Source of the DNA: Aquimarina aggregata
GTDB lineage: Bacteria; Bacteroidota; Bacteroidia; Flavobacteriales; Flavobacteriaceae
NCBI RefSeq assembly: GCF_001632745.1
Contig: NZ_LQRT01000046.1
Span: forward strand, 186,001 to 250,000
Reading direction: 5' to 3'
Length of the DNA stretch: 64,000 nucleotides
Shown: positions 36,865 to 47,065 of the stretch, one piece after another
Layout: each line of letters opens with the position of its first letter
Position numbering within the stretch: the stretch's first letter is position 1
The notes under the pieces: model-generated
Told to the model about the DNA's origin: nothing
The model's database searches: none
What the model saw: only the letters and a program-made list of their open reading frames with translations
Made by a program: the position numbers and the translations under genes

Positions 36865-37064
36865 ACTACTTTAATTTTTGATTAATAAATGTCACTAATA
36901 ATGACAATAAAAAAACCTATAAGGTTGCATGTAAATCATTTTTTAGTTTAACTTTTTTGATTTACGTATAAGAAAAATATGATCATTTTAAAAATGCATT
37001 TTCGATTGCATTACGCAACCCTTTAGATATATCGCATCTAATAAGTAAATCAAAAAATTACCTT

Positions 37065-37511
37065 GTGAAAAAATTATTATTTATCCCTTTGACGATCATA
37101 TTTCTCATATCTTGCTCAGAAAGCACAGAATCAGAATTAATTCCCTTTAATTCAAAATTATTCCCTCAACAATGGCAATTAGTTGCTATGACAGGTAGTA
37201 TTGCAAATATGCCTCCTATTACAGGTAGGAAAATGTCCTGGCAAGAGTCTTATACTTTAAATACTAACAAGACTTTTGTTAAATCCCGGGATATTAATGG
37301 AAATATAAGTCTTGCTACCGGAACATATACTTTTGTTATACTATCAGATGGCACCTATTTAGAACTTACCTACATTTCAGAAAATAACCTTATAGGCAAT
37401 TGTACTAGTGATCTTAAAGAAATACTTAGATTAAATGATTCTCAAGATAAATTAACCGCAACATGGTGGGCATGTGATGGACCTGGTTTATTTTATGAAA
37501 GAAAACAGTAA
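37065..37511 (+). CDS. Lipocalin-like lipoprotein
   Basis: 148 residues with a GTG start (37065) and a lipoprotein signal ending FLISC (residue 17). The mature part is an all-beta sequence with WQLVAMTGSI, TFVKSRDINGNISLATGTYTF, YLELTYIS, and a last strand with WWACDGPGLFYERK. This matches flavobacterial lipocalin-like or META-like small lipoproteins of unknown ligand. No ATG in frame is available before the hydrophobic core, so GTG is required. Confidence 0.65.
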   Translation: MKKLLFIPLTIIFLISCSESTESELIPFNSKLFPQQWQLVAMTGSIANMPPITGRKMSWQESYTLNTNKTFVKSRDINGNISLATGTYTFVILSDGTYLELTYISENNLIGNCTSDLKEILRLNDSQDKLTATWWACDGPGLFYERKQ

Positions 37512-37698
37512 ATGTAATCATATATCTAAAGCTGGATATGATATCTTAAAGCTATAAAGTTTTGATGATAAATGGATATACAAAAAAAAATTAAATTCTT
37601 TTTATGGGTATCCATAACGAACATATTAATTCTTGCAGTAGTTTAGTACTAATAGTGAGGCTGTTATAAAATTCACTATTTGATTTAGCAAGGTGATT

Positions 37699-38820
37699 AT
37701 GGTAAATGAACAAAGTAGACTACAAGATTTAGAAGAGTACCATATTATGGATACTCCTCCAGAGAAAGAATTAAATGACCTTGCTGAAATTGCATCTGCT
37801 CTTTGTGATACTCCAATATCACTTATATCATTATTAGATAATAAACGACAGTGGTTTAAAGCAGTTAAAGGGCTAACTGTAAAAGAAACACCTATTAAAG
37901 ATGCTTTTTGCCGATTTGCTTTACATAATGCAGATGAAGTTTTAGTAGTCGAAGATTCTTTACTTGATGATCGTTTTAGAGAAAATCTTTTGGTAATTGG
38001 TGATCCAAATATACGTTTTTATGCAGGTGCTCCTTTAAAAACGCCTAACGGAAATGTGCTAGGAACATTGTGCATTATTGATCGCAAACCTAGGTTTATG
38101 TCAAAAAACCAAAAAAAAGCTTTGAAACTTTTGGCAAGTAGAGTAATGGATTTTCTTACTACTCGAAAAATAATGATTCAACAAGCTCATAAGATTGAGT
38201 TTAATCGTAAGAGGTTAAAAAAATTAACTGATCAAGTGCCTGGTATCATTTTTCAATTTGAAATGACCCCAGAAAAAGAAATGTCATTTTCATTTGTAAG
38301 CAAAGGTGTAGAACAAATGAATTCTGGATTAAACACTAATGAAATTTTAAAAAACCCTAGTGTTTTATTCAACAGCATTTACGAACAGGATTTGTCACTT
38401 GTAGAAAATAGTATTTTGAAATCATATTCTAATATGTCATTATGGGAAACAGAGTTTAGAGTAGTACTTTCCAGCAATTCAAAACCCTTATGGTATAAGG
38501 GTACTGCAAAGCCTGAATCACAAAAAAATGGTAACGTAATATGGTATGGTATTATTCAAGATATTTCTTATCAGAAAGAATACGAAAAAACCATAGAACA
38601 AATTTCTTTCGATATTTCACATGTACTACGCAAACCTATTTGCACTATGCTTGGTTTAACTACATTAATTGAAAATGAAGAAATTAATGAAGAATTATTA
38701 AAAAAGTATTCTAAATACATTAGAGTTGTATCTGATGAACTGGATAACTTTACAAAAACTCTAAATGAGACCTATGCTAAGAAAAAAAAGAGAGCATACA
38801 GCAAATCACAAATTAACTAA
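37699..38820 (+). CDS. GAF-PAS sensor protein with a histidine-kinase dimerisation remnant
   Basis: 373 residues from ATG 37699 (a GTG at 37693 adds two residues). A GAF domain (about 20-165) opens with LQDLEEYHIMDTPPE and has FYAGAPLKTPNGNVLGTLCIID. A PAS domain follows (about 180-300). The last 70 residues hold an H-box-like DISHVLRKPICTMLGL, but the protein ends before any ATP-binding domain. Its family is that of GAF/PAS-type histidine-phosphoacceptor fragments; it may act as a phosphotransfer or sensor module with a separate kinase. It stands alone. Confidence 0.8.
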   Translation: MVNEQSRLQDLEEYHIMDTPPEKELNDLAEIASALCDTPISLISLLDNKRQWFKAVKGLTVKETPIKDAFCRFALHNADEVLVVEDSLLDDRFRENLLVIGDPNIRFYAGAPLKTPNGNVLGTLCIIDRKPRFMSKNQKKALKLLASRVMDFLTTRKIMIQQAHKIEFNRKRLKKLTDQVPGIIFQFEMTPEKEMSFSFVSKGVEQMNSGLNTNEILKNPSVLFNSIYEQDLSLVENSILKSYSNMSLWETEFRVVLSSNSKPLWYKGTAKPESQKNGNVIWYGIIQDISYQKEYEKTIEQISFDISHVLRKPICTMLGLTTLIENEEINEELLKKYSKYIRVVSDELDNFTKTLNETYAKKKKRAYSKSQIN

Positions 38821-38977
38821 TTTTTCTTTCGTATAAGTTTATCGTATCGCTACTGTATACAATCTTCTCGTAAACCACAAAATTATAACCATTCACTATT
38901 CGAGTATAACATCTCACTTTTAAAATAAACTAAAATATGTACCTTGGTATAATTACATATTATAACAAGGAATTTTT

Positions 38978-39553
38978 ATGATGGATAAGCCAGAGTTTTA
39001 TTTTAAAAATGATCAAGAATGGCGTTCTTGGCTTCATGATAATCACCAATCATCAAATGGTATTTATCTTATTTTTTATAACGTACAAAGCAAAAAACCC
39101 AGTATGCGCTGGGAAGAAGCTGTAAAAGTAGCCCTTTGTTATGGGTGGATCGATTCTACAGTTAAAAAGTTAGATCACGAGAGACGCAGACAATATTTTT
39201 GTCCTCGTAAACCTAAAAGTGTTTGGAGTAAAGTAAACAAAGATTACATTATTGATTTACTCAAAAGTAATCTTATGCACCAAAGTGGTTTATTAAGTAT
39301 AGAAACCGCCAAAAAGAATGGATCTTGGATAGCGCTTGATGATGTTGAAAAAGGCATAATTCCTAAAGATTTAAAACTTGCTTTTGATGCAAACCCAAAA
39401 GCTTTTAGGAATTATCAAAATTTTGCCCCAAGTTATCGTAAACATTACCTGTATTGGATCAACCAAGCCAAAAGACAAGAAACGAGAGACAAACGAATTC
39501 TAGAAATCATTAAATATTGTACCGCAAACATAAAGTCAAGAGGAAATCGGTGA
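38978..39553 (+). CDS. YdeI/OmpD-associated family protein
   Basis: 191 residues, cytoplasmic. Visible family features are the N-terminal FYFKNDQEWRSWLHDNH, the segment MRWEEAVKVALCYGWIDSTVKKLD, YFCPRKPKSVWSKVNKDYI, and the C-terminal YRKHYLYWINQAKRQETRDKRI. This YdeI/OmpD-associated group includes members linked to bacteriocin protection; the biochemical role is not established. It starts ATG ATG at 38978; either Met works. Confidence 0.88.
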   Translation: MMDKPEFYFKNDQEWRSWLHDNHQSSNGIYLIFYNVQSKKPSMRWEEAVKVALCYGWIDSTVKKLDHERRRQYFCPRKPKSVWSKVNKDYIIDLLKSNLMHQSGLLSIETAKKNGSWIALDDVEKGIIPKDLKLAFDANPKAFRNYQNFAPSYRKHYLYWINQAKRQETRDKRILEIIKYCTANIKSRGNR

Positions 39554-39820
39554 TTCTACTCTTAAATTTAATAACACAATGATTCTTTATTCTTTTCCCT
39601 TTGATTAAAAAAGCCGTAAACATTATGCAAAACCTATACTATAATACTCAACGTATCTTTCGTTATAAAAAATCATATGATTTCTAAAAAAACATCATTA
39701 GATTATTATACGACTTATTATACACATGTGATCCATGATATATTACACTTATGCCTTAACAACACTTTAAGATAAATTACTCTGTAATTCGTTATTTTCG
39801 AAGCATATAAATTACACATC

Positions 39821-42800
39821 ATGCACAAACACATCATCACATCCCTAATTCTGGGATTATTTATCATTACCTCTACACAAGCACAAAAAAATAAAAAAAA
39901 CGAAAAAGAAGACGAAAAATGGAATGTTTCTAATCCCAATGGAGAATTTAACTACAAAAATCATGCTTTCTCTACTACAGAAGGAACTTGGATGAATCTG
40001 GATGTTAGTCCAGATGGCAAAACTATTGTCTTTGACCTTTTGGGTGATATTTATAGTATCCCTATTTCTGGTGGAAATGCAAAAGTATTACGCTCCGGTA
40101 TCCCTTTTGAAGTACAACCACGCTTTAGTCCTGATGGAAAAAAAATATCTTTTACAAGTGATGCTGGTGGTGGTGATAATATCTGGGTAATGAATATTGA
40201 TGGTAGTAACCCTAAACAACTTACTAAAGAAAAATTTAGATTGCTAAATAATGCAACGTGGATGCCCGACTCAAATTATCTAGTTGCACGAAAACACTTT
40301 ACATCTCAACGTTCTTTAGGTGCAGGAGAAATGTGGCAGTATCATATTACAGGAGGTGACGGACTTCAATTAACAAAAAGAAAAAATGATCAGCAAGATG
40401 TTAATGAACCTTCAATTTCTAATGATGGAAAATATTTATACTATAGTGAAGACATGTACCCCGGAGGCTTTTTTCAGTATAACAAAGATGCCAATAAACA
40501 AATTTATGCGATTAAAAGATACAATTTTGAAAATGGTAAAACTAGTACTATCACAGGTGGTCCCGGCGGTGCATCTCGACCTGAAGTATCAAGAGATGGA
40601 AAAAAATTAGCATTCATCAAAAGAGTACGCACCAAATCCGTATTGTATGTACACGACCTTGAAACTGGCGAAGAATGGCCGATCTATGATAATTTAAATA
40701 AAGATCAACAACAAGCTTGGGCCATTTTTGGAACGTATCCAAATTTTAGTTGGATGCCCAATAACAATGAAATTATCTTTTGGTCCGGGGGAAAAATTAA
40801 TAAAATAAACGTAGATACTAAAACAAGTACAGACATACCATTTAAAGTAGATGCAAATATAAAAATTGCAGAAACTATTCATTATAATTCACCTGTTGCT
40901 CCAGATACATTTACTTCAAAAGTAATCAGAAATGTAGTTACTTCTCCTGATGGAAAAACTATTGTATTTAGTGCATTGGGGCAGTTATGGAGTAAAACAT
41001 TACCCAAAGGAAAACCACAACGTTTAACCAACCAAAGTAAATATTTCGAATTTGAACCTAGTTTTTCTAACGATGGTAGACATATAGTTTTTGTTACCTG
41101 GAATGATGAAGAATTAGGCTCGGTAAGTAAAATACCTAGTACTGGCGGTACAGCAACCAAACTTACAACCGAAAAAGGTATCTATAGAACTCCAAAATTT
41201 AGTACATCCAATACTTCTATCGTATATAGAAAAGAAAATGGAAATAGCGATCAAGGTTTAAGTTTTACAAAAAACACTGGTATTTACACCATGTTGTCCT
41301 CTGGATCAAACCCTAAACTTGTTATAGAAGAAGGAGAATATCCGACCTTTTCTAAAGATGGAAAACGCATATTTTATCAGACCGGTGGAACATACTTTGG
41401 GAGTCTTACTAAAGAATTGAAATCGGTTGATCTAAATGGAAAGGACAAAAGAATTCATGTTAAATCTAAATATGCTAACCGACTAGTAATTAGCCCAGAT
41501 AATAAATGGATTGCTTTTACCAATCTTCATAAAGCATTTATTGCTCCCTTGGTTTTAAATGGAAAAGAAATCAACCTTGATAACAAGTCCAAAACCGTTC
41601 CTGTATCTCAAGTTTCAAAGGACGCAGGTGTAAACCTTCATTGGTCCAGAGATAGCAAAAAAATATTTTGGACGTTAGGTGATGAATATTTCACTAACAA
41701 TATTAAAGATAGATTTACATTTTTACCAAACTCACCAGAAAAAGTTGGAGAAATTACTACTGCAGGTATCAAAATTGATCTTGTTGTGAAAACCGATACT
41801 CCAGAAGGCAAAATTGCATTTACAAATGCTCGAATAATCACTATGGAAGGAGACCAGGTTATTGAAGAAGGGACAATCATTATTAATAAAAATAGAATAG
41901 AAAAGATAGGCAAAGTCAATGAAATAAATGTCCCAGCAGATGCAAAAGTATATGATGTAAAAGGAAAAACAATTATGCCAGGAATTGTAGATGCACATGC
42001 TCATGTTGGAGGTTTTAGATATGGATTAACAACTCAAAAACATTGGCAGTTATATGCTAATTTGGCTTTTGGTGTTACTACAGCTCATGATCCTTCTGCT
42101 AATACAGAATCTATTTTTACAATGTCTGAAATGATTAAAAATGGACGTATGGTTGGGCCACGCCTCTACTCTACTGGGATTATATTATATGGTGCCGATG
42201 GCGATTTTAAAGCTGTTGTAAATAATTTAGAAGATGCCAGATCATCAATTAGAAGAACTAAGGCATTTGGAGCAAAGTCTGTAAAAAGCTACAATCAACC
42301 TCGTAGAGACCAACGTCAACAGGTAATTCAAGCCGCAAGAGAACTACAAATTAACGTTGTGCCAGAAGGGGGTTCTACATTTTACCATAATATGTCTATG
42401 ATTATGGATGGGCATACGGGTATCGAACACAATATCCCCGTAGCTCCTGTCTATAAAGATGTAAATGAGCTTTGGAAAACAAGTAAAACCGGATATACCC
42501 CAACGCTCATTGTAAATTATGGAGGAATGAATGGAGAATATTACTTTTATCAAAAAGACAATGTCTGGGAAAACGAAAAACTTCTAAAATACACTCCAAG
42601 ATCAATCGTTGATGCTAGATCAAGACATAGAACTATGGTACCAGACGAAGAATATGAAAACGGACATATTTTAGTCTCCAAAACATGTAAGGCATTAACC
42701 GATTTAGGTGTTAAAGTTAATTTAGGTGCCCATGGACAATTACAAGGACTTGGTGCACATTGGGAGTTATGGATGTTACATCAAGGAGGTATGACTCCTA

Positions 42801-43129
42801 TTGAAGCGCTACGAGCTGCCACAATTAATGGTGCAGAATATATTGGTGCCGGAGCAGATATTGGTTCTTTAAAAGAAGGAAAATTAGCAGATCTTATTGT
42901 TTTGGATAAAAACCCTTTAGAAAACATTAGAAATACCGAAACCGTTAAGTATACCATGGTAAATGGAAGACTGTACGATACTGATTCTATGAACGAAATA
43001 GGTAATACTTCTCTAGAAAGATCAAAATTTTGGTGGGAAAACAATAAATACAGTCAAGCATTTCCTTGGCATCAGGAGTCGCAAAGTTTTATGAAACCAG
43101 GATGTGGTTGTCATATAGGTCATAATTAA
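39821..43129 (+). CDS. Exported amidohydrolase with N-terminal TolB-like beta propeller
   Basis: 1102 residues, signal peptide ending TQAQ near residue 22. Residues about 50-640 carry repeated PD40/TolB propeller blades (FSPDGKKISFTSD, SPDGKTIVFSALG and similar). Residues about 650-1070 form a metal-dependent amidohydrolase with the HxH site DAHAHVGG, GVTTAHDPS and a late GADIGSLKEGKLADLIVLD. The C terminus ends in a short Cys-rich CGCHIGHN tail of unknown role. Enzymes of this layout are annotated as imidazolonepropionase- or dipeptidase-like; the true substrate is unknown. It opens a five-gene run with tight spacing (17, 27, 11, 8 nt). Confidence 0.9.
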   Translation: MHKHIITSLILGLFIITSTQAQKNKKNEKEDEKWNVSNPNGEFNYKNHAFSTTEGTWMNLDVSPDGKTIVFDLLGDIYSIPISGGNAKVLRSGIPFEVQPRFSPDGKKISFTSDAGGGDNIWVMNIDGSNPKQLTKEKFRLLNNATWMPDSNYLVARKHFTSQRSLGAGEMWQYHITGGDGLQLTKRKNDQQDVNEPSISNDGKYLYYSEDMYPGGFFQYNKDANKQIYAIKRYNFENGKTSTITGGPGGASRPEVSRDGKKLAFIKRVRTKSVLYVHDLETGEEWPIYDNLNKDQQQAWAIFGTYPNFSWMPNNNEIIFWSGGKINKINVDTKTSTDIPFKVDANIKIAETIHYNSPVAPDTFTSKVIRNVVTSPDGKTIVFSALGQLWSKTLPKGKPQRLTNQSKYFEFEPSFSNDGRHIVFVTWNDEELGSVSKIPSTGGTATKLTTEKGIYRTPKFSTSNTSIVYRKENGNSDQGLSFTKNTGIYTMLSSGSNPKLVIEEGEYPTFSKDGKRIFYQTGGTYFGSLTKELKSVDLNGKDKRIHVKSKYANRLVISPDNKWIAFTNLHKAFIAPLVLNGKEINLDNKSKTVPVSQVSKDAGVNLHWSRDSKKIFWTLGDEYFTNNIKDRFTFLPNSPEKVGEITTAGIKIDLVVKTDTPEGKIAFTNARIITMEGDQVIEEGTIIINKNRIEKIGKVNEINVPADAKVYDVKGKTIMPGIVDAHAHVGGFRYGLTTQKHWQLYANLAFGVTTAHDPSANTESIFTMSEMIKNGRMVGPRLYSTGIILYGADGDFKAVVNNLEDARSSIRRTKAFGAKSVKSYNQPRRDQRQQVIQAARELQINVVPEGGSTFYHNMSMIMDGHTGIEHNIPVAPVYKDVNELWKTSKTGYTPTLIVNYGGMNGEYYFYQKDNVWENEKLLKYTPRSIVDARSRHRTMVPDEEYENGHILVSKTCKALTDLGVKVNLGAHGQLQGLGAHWELWMLHQGGMTPIEALRAATINGAEYIGAGADIGSLKEGKLADLIVLDKNPLENIRNTETVKYTMVNGRLYDTDSMNEIGNTSLERSKFWWENNKYSQAFPWHQESQSFMKPGCGCHIGHN

Positions 43130-43146
43130 AATCAAAATTTAATATT

Positions 43147-44220
43147 ATGAAACATCTTATATATATACTGACTTGCTCCTTGTTGTTGCAAAGCTGCGTG
43201 AACCAAAAAACAGAAAGTCATGAGGTCACCAAAGAAACAAAAGAGGACATTAATTACTTTGATTATACCAATCGAGATGATCAATTTATGGGTGGGATTA
43301 AAATGATACCTATTACTACTCCAAAAGGTGAGTTTAAAGTATGGACAAAACGAATAGGTAATAATCCCAAGATTAAAGTTCTGCTGCTGCATGGAGGTCC
43401 TGGAATGACTCATGAAATTTATGAATCCTTTGATGGTTATTTTCCACAAGAAGGAATAGAATATTATTACTATGACCAGCTTGGTTCTTATTATAGCGAT
43501 CAACCAAAAGATAAAAGTCTATGGGATCTTGATCGTTTTGTTGAAGAAGTTGAACAAGTACGCATCGCTTTAGGTTTAAATAAAGATAATTTTTATCTCT
43601 ATGGGCAATCTTGGGGAGGTATATTAGGGATGCAATATGCACTAAAATATCAGCAAAATCTAAAAGGATTAATTATCTCTAATATGGTCGCTTCTATACC
43701 TGATTATCAAAAATATTCTGACGAAGTATTAGCACCACAATTAGATCCTGAAGTCTTAAAAGAGATCATGAGTTATGAAGATAAAGAAGACTATAGCAAT
43801 GAGCGGTATCTGGATTTAATAGTCCAGAATTACTATACTAAACATATTATTAGAATGCCTGTAGATCAATGGCCCGATCCTATTAATCGAGGCTTCAAAC
43901 ATCTTAATCCCGATGTATATGTAACAATGCAAGGACCAAGTGAATTTGGTATTAAAGGTGATGCTACACTTAAAAATTGGGATGTAAAAGATCAACTTTC
44001 TAAAATTACAACACCAACTTTGGCTATTGGTGCTCAGTATGATACAATGAATCCTAAAGAAATGGAATGGATTGCTAATGAAGTACAGAACGGTAGCTAT
44101 TTACACTGCCCTAATGGTAGTCATTTATCTCAGTTTGATGACCAAAAGATTTTTTTTGAAGGTCTCATTAAATTTATTAAAGATGTAGATAATCAAAACT
44201 TTGATCAGGACAATTCTTAA
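43147..44220 (+). CDS. Proline-iminopeptidase-like alpha/beta hydrolase lipoprotein
   Basis: 357 residues with a lipoprotein signal ending LLQSC near residue 17. The S33 fold shows in VLLLHGGPGMTHEIYESFDGYF, YYYDQLGSYYSD, the nucleophile elbow GQSWGG and the late His in CPNGSHLSQFDD. Length and HGGPG motif match prolyl aminopeptidases that release N-terminal proline. Location outside the cytoplasm, together with amidohydrolases and an S10 carboxypeptidase, points to stepwise degradation of peptides at the cell surface or in the periplasm. Confidence 0.9.
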   Translation: MKHLIYILTCSLLLQSCVNQKTESHEVTKETKEDINYFDYTNRDDQFMGGIKMIPITTPKGEFKVWTKRIGNNPKIKVLLLHGGPGMTHEIYESFDGYFPQEGIEYYYYDQLGSYYSDQPKDKSLWDLDRFVEEVEQVRIALGLNKDNFYLYGQSWGGILGMQYALKYQQNLKGLIISNMVASIPDYQKYSDEVLAPQLDPEVLKEIMSYEDKEDYSNERYLDLIVQNYYTKHIIRMPVDQWPDPINRGFKHLNPDVYVTMQGPSEFGIKGDATLKNWDVKDQLSKITTPTLAIGAQYDTMNPKEMEWIANEVQNGSYLHCPNGSHLSQFDDQKIFFEGLIKFIKDVDNQNFDQDNS

Positions 44221-44247
44221 ACATAGGTTCTAAATGAAAAAAATATA

Positions 44248-45669
44248 ATGAGAAACTTTCTTTTTACAATACTAACGATAAGCCTACTAAGCTGTTCGCA
44301 AAAAGAAAAAGAGCGCTTTGATATTGTTATTTCAAATATCAATCAAATCCAGATTGAAAATGGAGATATTGCTACCAAAACTGTTTTCATATCTAATGGA
44401 AAAATCGTAAAAATCACCAATTTTGATAGTATTGAAAATTATGTCGCCGAGCATAAAATTAATGGTAAAGGAAAATTCTTACTCCCGGGTTTTTGGGATA
44501 ATCATATTCATTTAAGAGGTGGTGAAACCTTAATCGAAGAAAACAAAAGATTATTACCTTTATTTATAGCTAATGGAATTACAAGTGTAAGAGATGCTGG
44601 AGGTGATCTTACCACTGAAGTTTTGCAATGGAGAAAAGACATTAAAAACAATTCATTAATAGGCCCTACTATATACACTTCGGGACCAAAACTTGATGGT
44701 AAAGATGCTACTTGGGCAGGTTCATTAGTAGTAGAATCTAGTAATGATATAAATTCGGCATTAGATTCATTACAAAAAATACCTTCAGATTTTGTAAAAA
44801 TATATGATAGCAAAATTTCAAGAGATAATTATTTAGAAATCTTGAAAGAAGCTACAAAAAGAAATATGATTTCCTCTGGTCATATGCCTTTTACAGTAGA
44901 ACTTAATGAGGCTGTTTTTTCTGGTATTAATGCAATTGAACATTTATACTATGTTTTAAAAGGTTGTTCTTCTAATGAAAAAGAAATAACACAAGCTATT
45001 ATAAATAAAGAAATCGGTTTTTGGGATTCAATGGAACAATTAATTAACTCCTATGAAGATACTACTGCTCAAAAGACATTTACGTTATTAAAAAATCATG
45101 ACACCTATGTTGTACCAACACTTCATATAGGTAATGTATTAAGTTATATTGATGAAGTAGATCATACACAAGATCCCTATTTAAAAATTATAGGACCAGG
45201 AATTATCGATACTTATAAAGGAAGAATCAATCGTGCTTTAAATGCTTCAAATGAAGCTAAAAAATCTAGAAAAGAATTAAATACTTTTTTTAAAAAACTA
45301 TCCAAATCATTGAATGACGCTGGTGTTAAATTATTAGCAGGGTCAGATAGTGGTGCTTATAATTCTTATACTTATTCAGGTATTTCATTACATAAAGAAC
45401 TAGAAGCAATGGTAAATGCTGGCATATCCCCTATTAAAGCCATTCAAGCATCATCTTTAAATGGTTCTAAATATTTAAAAAAAGATAGTCAAACCGGAAC
45501 AATATCCGTTAATAAAGCATCAGACTTGGTGATTTTAAATTCAAATCCTTTATTAGATATAAAAAGTACTCGTGATATTTATCGAGTAATTAAAGGAAAT
45601 CAAATATTTGATCCCGTCGTGATTGCAAAGCAATATGATTGCTCAGAATGTTTTATCATCAATCACTAA
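44248..45669 (+). CDS. Amidohydrolase lipoprotein (imidazolonepropionase/prolidase-like)
   Basis: 473 residues with a lipoprotein signal ending LLSC (near residue 15). The amidohydrolase site shows as LPGFWDNHIHLRGG (HxH metal ligands), the bridging lysine in DFVKIYDS, His in SGHMPF and AIEHLYYV, and the Asp in AGSDSGAYNS. It ends with the second half of the composite beta domain (ASDLVILNSNPL). It is a paralogue of the next gene and shares the propeller protein's catalytic type. It lies 27 nt after the proline iminopeptidase. Confidence 0.88.
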   Translation: MRNFLFTILTISLLSCSQKEKERFDIVISNINQIQIENGDIATKTVFISNGKIVKITNFDSIENYVAEHKINGKGKFLLPGFWDNHIHLRGGETLIEENKRLLPLFIANGITSVRDAGGDLTTEVLQWRKDIKNNSLIGPTIYTSGPKLDGKDATWAGSLVVESSNDINSALDSLQKIPSDFVKIYDSKISRDNYLEILKEATKRNMISSGHMPFTVELNEAVFSGINAIEHLYYVLKGCSSNEKEITQAIINKEIGFWDSMEQLINSYEDTTAQKTFTLLKNHDTYVVPTLHIGNVLSYIDEVDHTQDPYLKIIGPGIIDTYKGRINRALNASNEAKKSRKELNTFFKKLSKSLNDAGVKLLAGSDSGAYNSYTYSGISLHKELEAMVNAGISPIKAIQASSLNGSKYLKKDSQTGTISVNKASDLVILNSNPLLDIKSTRDIYRVIKGNQIFDPVVIAKQYDCSECFIINH

Positions 45670-45680
45670 ATAAGTAACCT

Positions 45681-47057
45681 ATGAAAAAGTTTTTATTTAT
45701 AATTCTTACAATACTTGTAACGTCATGTGCGCAACCACAGAAACAAATTAGTAAAACCGCAATTTTAATTACAGATGCCACTATTATTAATGTCCTTGAC
45801 GGTTCTTTACAAGAAAAACAGCAAATCGTAATCGATTCTGGTAAAATAAAAAGCATAAGTAACATTGTCGAAAATGCAGATAAGTATACTACTCATATTA
45901 ATGCATCAGGAAAGTATGTACTTCCTGGACTAGCAGAAATGCATGCACATATACCTCAACCCTCAACAAATAAGGAACGTATAGAAGATGTGTTATTTTT
46001 ATATCTCTCTAACGGAATTACAACCATTAGAGGAATGTTAGGACATCCAACTCATTTAAAACTTCGTCAAGAAGCAAATACTAATCAAATTGTAAGTCCT
46101 AGAATTTTTACTTCTAGTCCATCACTGAATGGAAATTCAATTAAAACTAAAGAAGAAGCAATTACTAAGGTTACCGCTTATAAAAAAGAAGGGTATGATT
46201 TTCTGAAAATTCACCCAGGAATTAAACTTGATGTATTTAATCAGGTCGTAAAAACTGCAAAAGATGTAGGTATCCCTTTTTCAGGACACGTACCCGTTGA
46301 TGTCGGTGTACGCAATGCCTTAAAAAGTAAATATGCGTCTATAGATCATATCGATGGTTTTCTCGAAGGTCTCGTTCCAGAATCTGAAAACGTAAACCCA
46401 AACGACAATGGATTTTTTGGTTATAATTTTACTCCATTAGCAGATGAAAGTAAAATTGAAGAATTAGTACAATTAGCAAATTCTAATGAGATTTGGATTG
46501 TACCAACACAAAGTCTATATGAAAGATGGTTCGCTCCTATAACAGCTGAAGAACTTCTAAAAGATCCCGAAATGAAATATATGCCTGCCTCTACCTTGCA
46601 AAATTGGAAAGAACGTAAAGGACAGTATACAAAGGGCAATCCAAATTTTAACGAACCTCAATGGAAACAGTTTAATAACATTAGAAGAAAGTTGTTAAAA
46701 CAATTAAATGATAATGGTGGTAGAATATTACTTGGATCTGATGCTCCACAACTATTCAATGTTCCAGGGTTTTCTATTCATCATGAAATCGATGGAATGA
46801 TAGGTGCGGGATTAACTCCATTACAAATTATCCAATCAGGAACGATAAACCCAGCAAAATTTTTAGGAAAAGAAGATACTTTTGGGCAAATAAAAGTAGG
46901 TCTCGATGCAGATATATTGATTCTTAATGCCAACCCCATTGATAACATTAAAGCGTTACAACAAATTAATGGTGTACTCTATAGAGGACAATGGTTATCT
47001 AAAAAAACTATTGAATCTAAACTTGAAAAAATTGCTATAGAAGCATCTAAAAACTAG
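45681..47057 (+). CDS. Amidohydrolase lipoprotein, second copy
   Basis: 458 residues with a lipoprotein signal ending LVTSC near residue 16. Catalytic features are LPGLAEMHAHIPQP (HxH), lysine in DFLKIHPGI, His in SGHVPV, SIDHIDG and Asp in GSDAPQLFN. The composite beta domain with LDADILILNANPI closes the chain. It differs from the preceding copy by the MHAH form and the missing Gly after it. It starts 11 nt after the previous stop, and the S10 gene follows 8 nt later. Confidence 0.88.
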   Translation: MKKFLFIILTILVTSCAQPQKQISKTAILITDATIINVLDGSLQEKQQIVIDSGKIKSISNIVENADKYTTHINASGKYVLPGLAEMHAHIPQPSTNKERIEDVLFLYLSNGITTIRGMLGHPTHLKLRQEANTNQIVSPRIFTSSPSLNGNSIKTKEEAITKVTAYKKEGYDFLKIHPGIKLDVFNQVVKTAKDVGIPFSGHVPVDVGVRNALKSKYASIDHIDGFLEGLVPESENVNPNDNGFFGYNFTPLADESKIEELVQLANSNEIWIVPTQSLYERWFAPITAEELLKDPEMKYMPASTLQNWKERKGQYTKGNPNFNEPQWKQFNNIRRKLLKQLNDNGGRILLGSDAPQLFNVPGFSIHHEIDGMIGAGLTPLQIIQSGTINPAKFLGKEDTFGQIKVGLDADILILNANPIDNIKALQQINGVLYRGQWLSKKTIESKLEKIAIEASKN

Positions 47058-47065
47058 CAACAGCT

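Noticed and set aside
36923..37020. Inverted repeat GGTTGC..GTAA / TTAC..GCAACC between the S41 and lipocalin genes
   Set aside because: The arms have unequal interruption and are 76 nt apart, so I cannot tell this from chance in an AT-rich gap.
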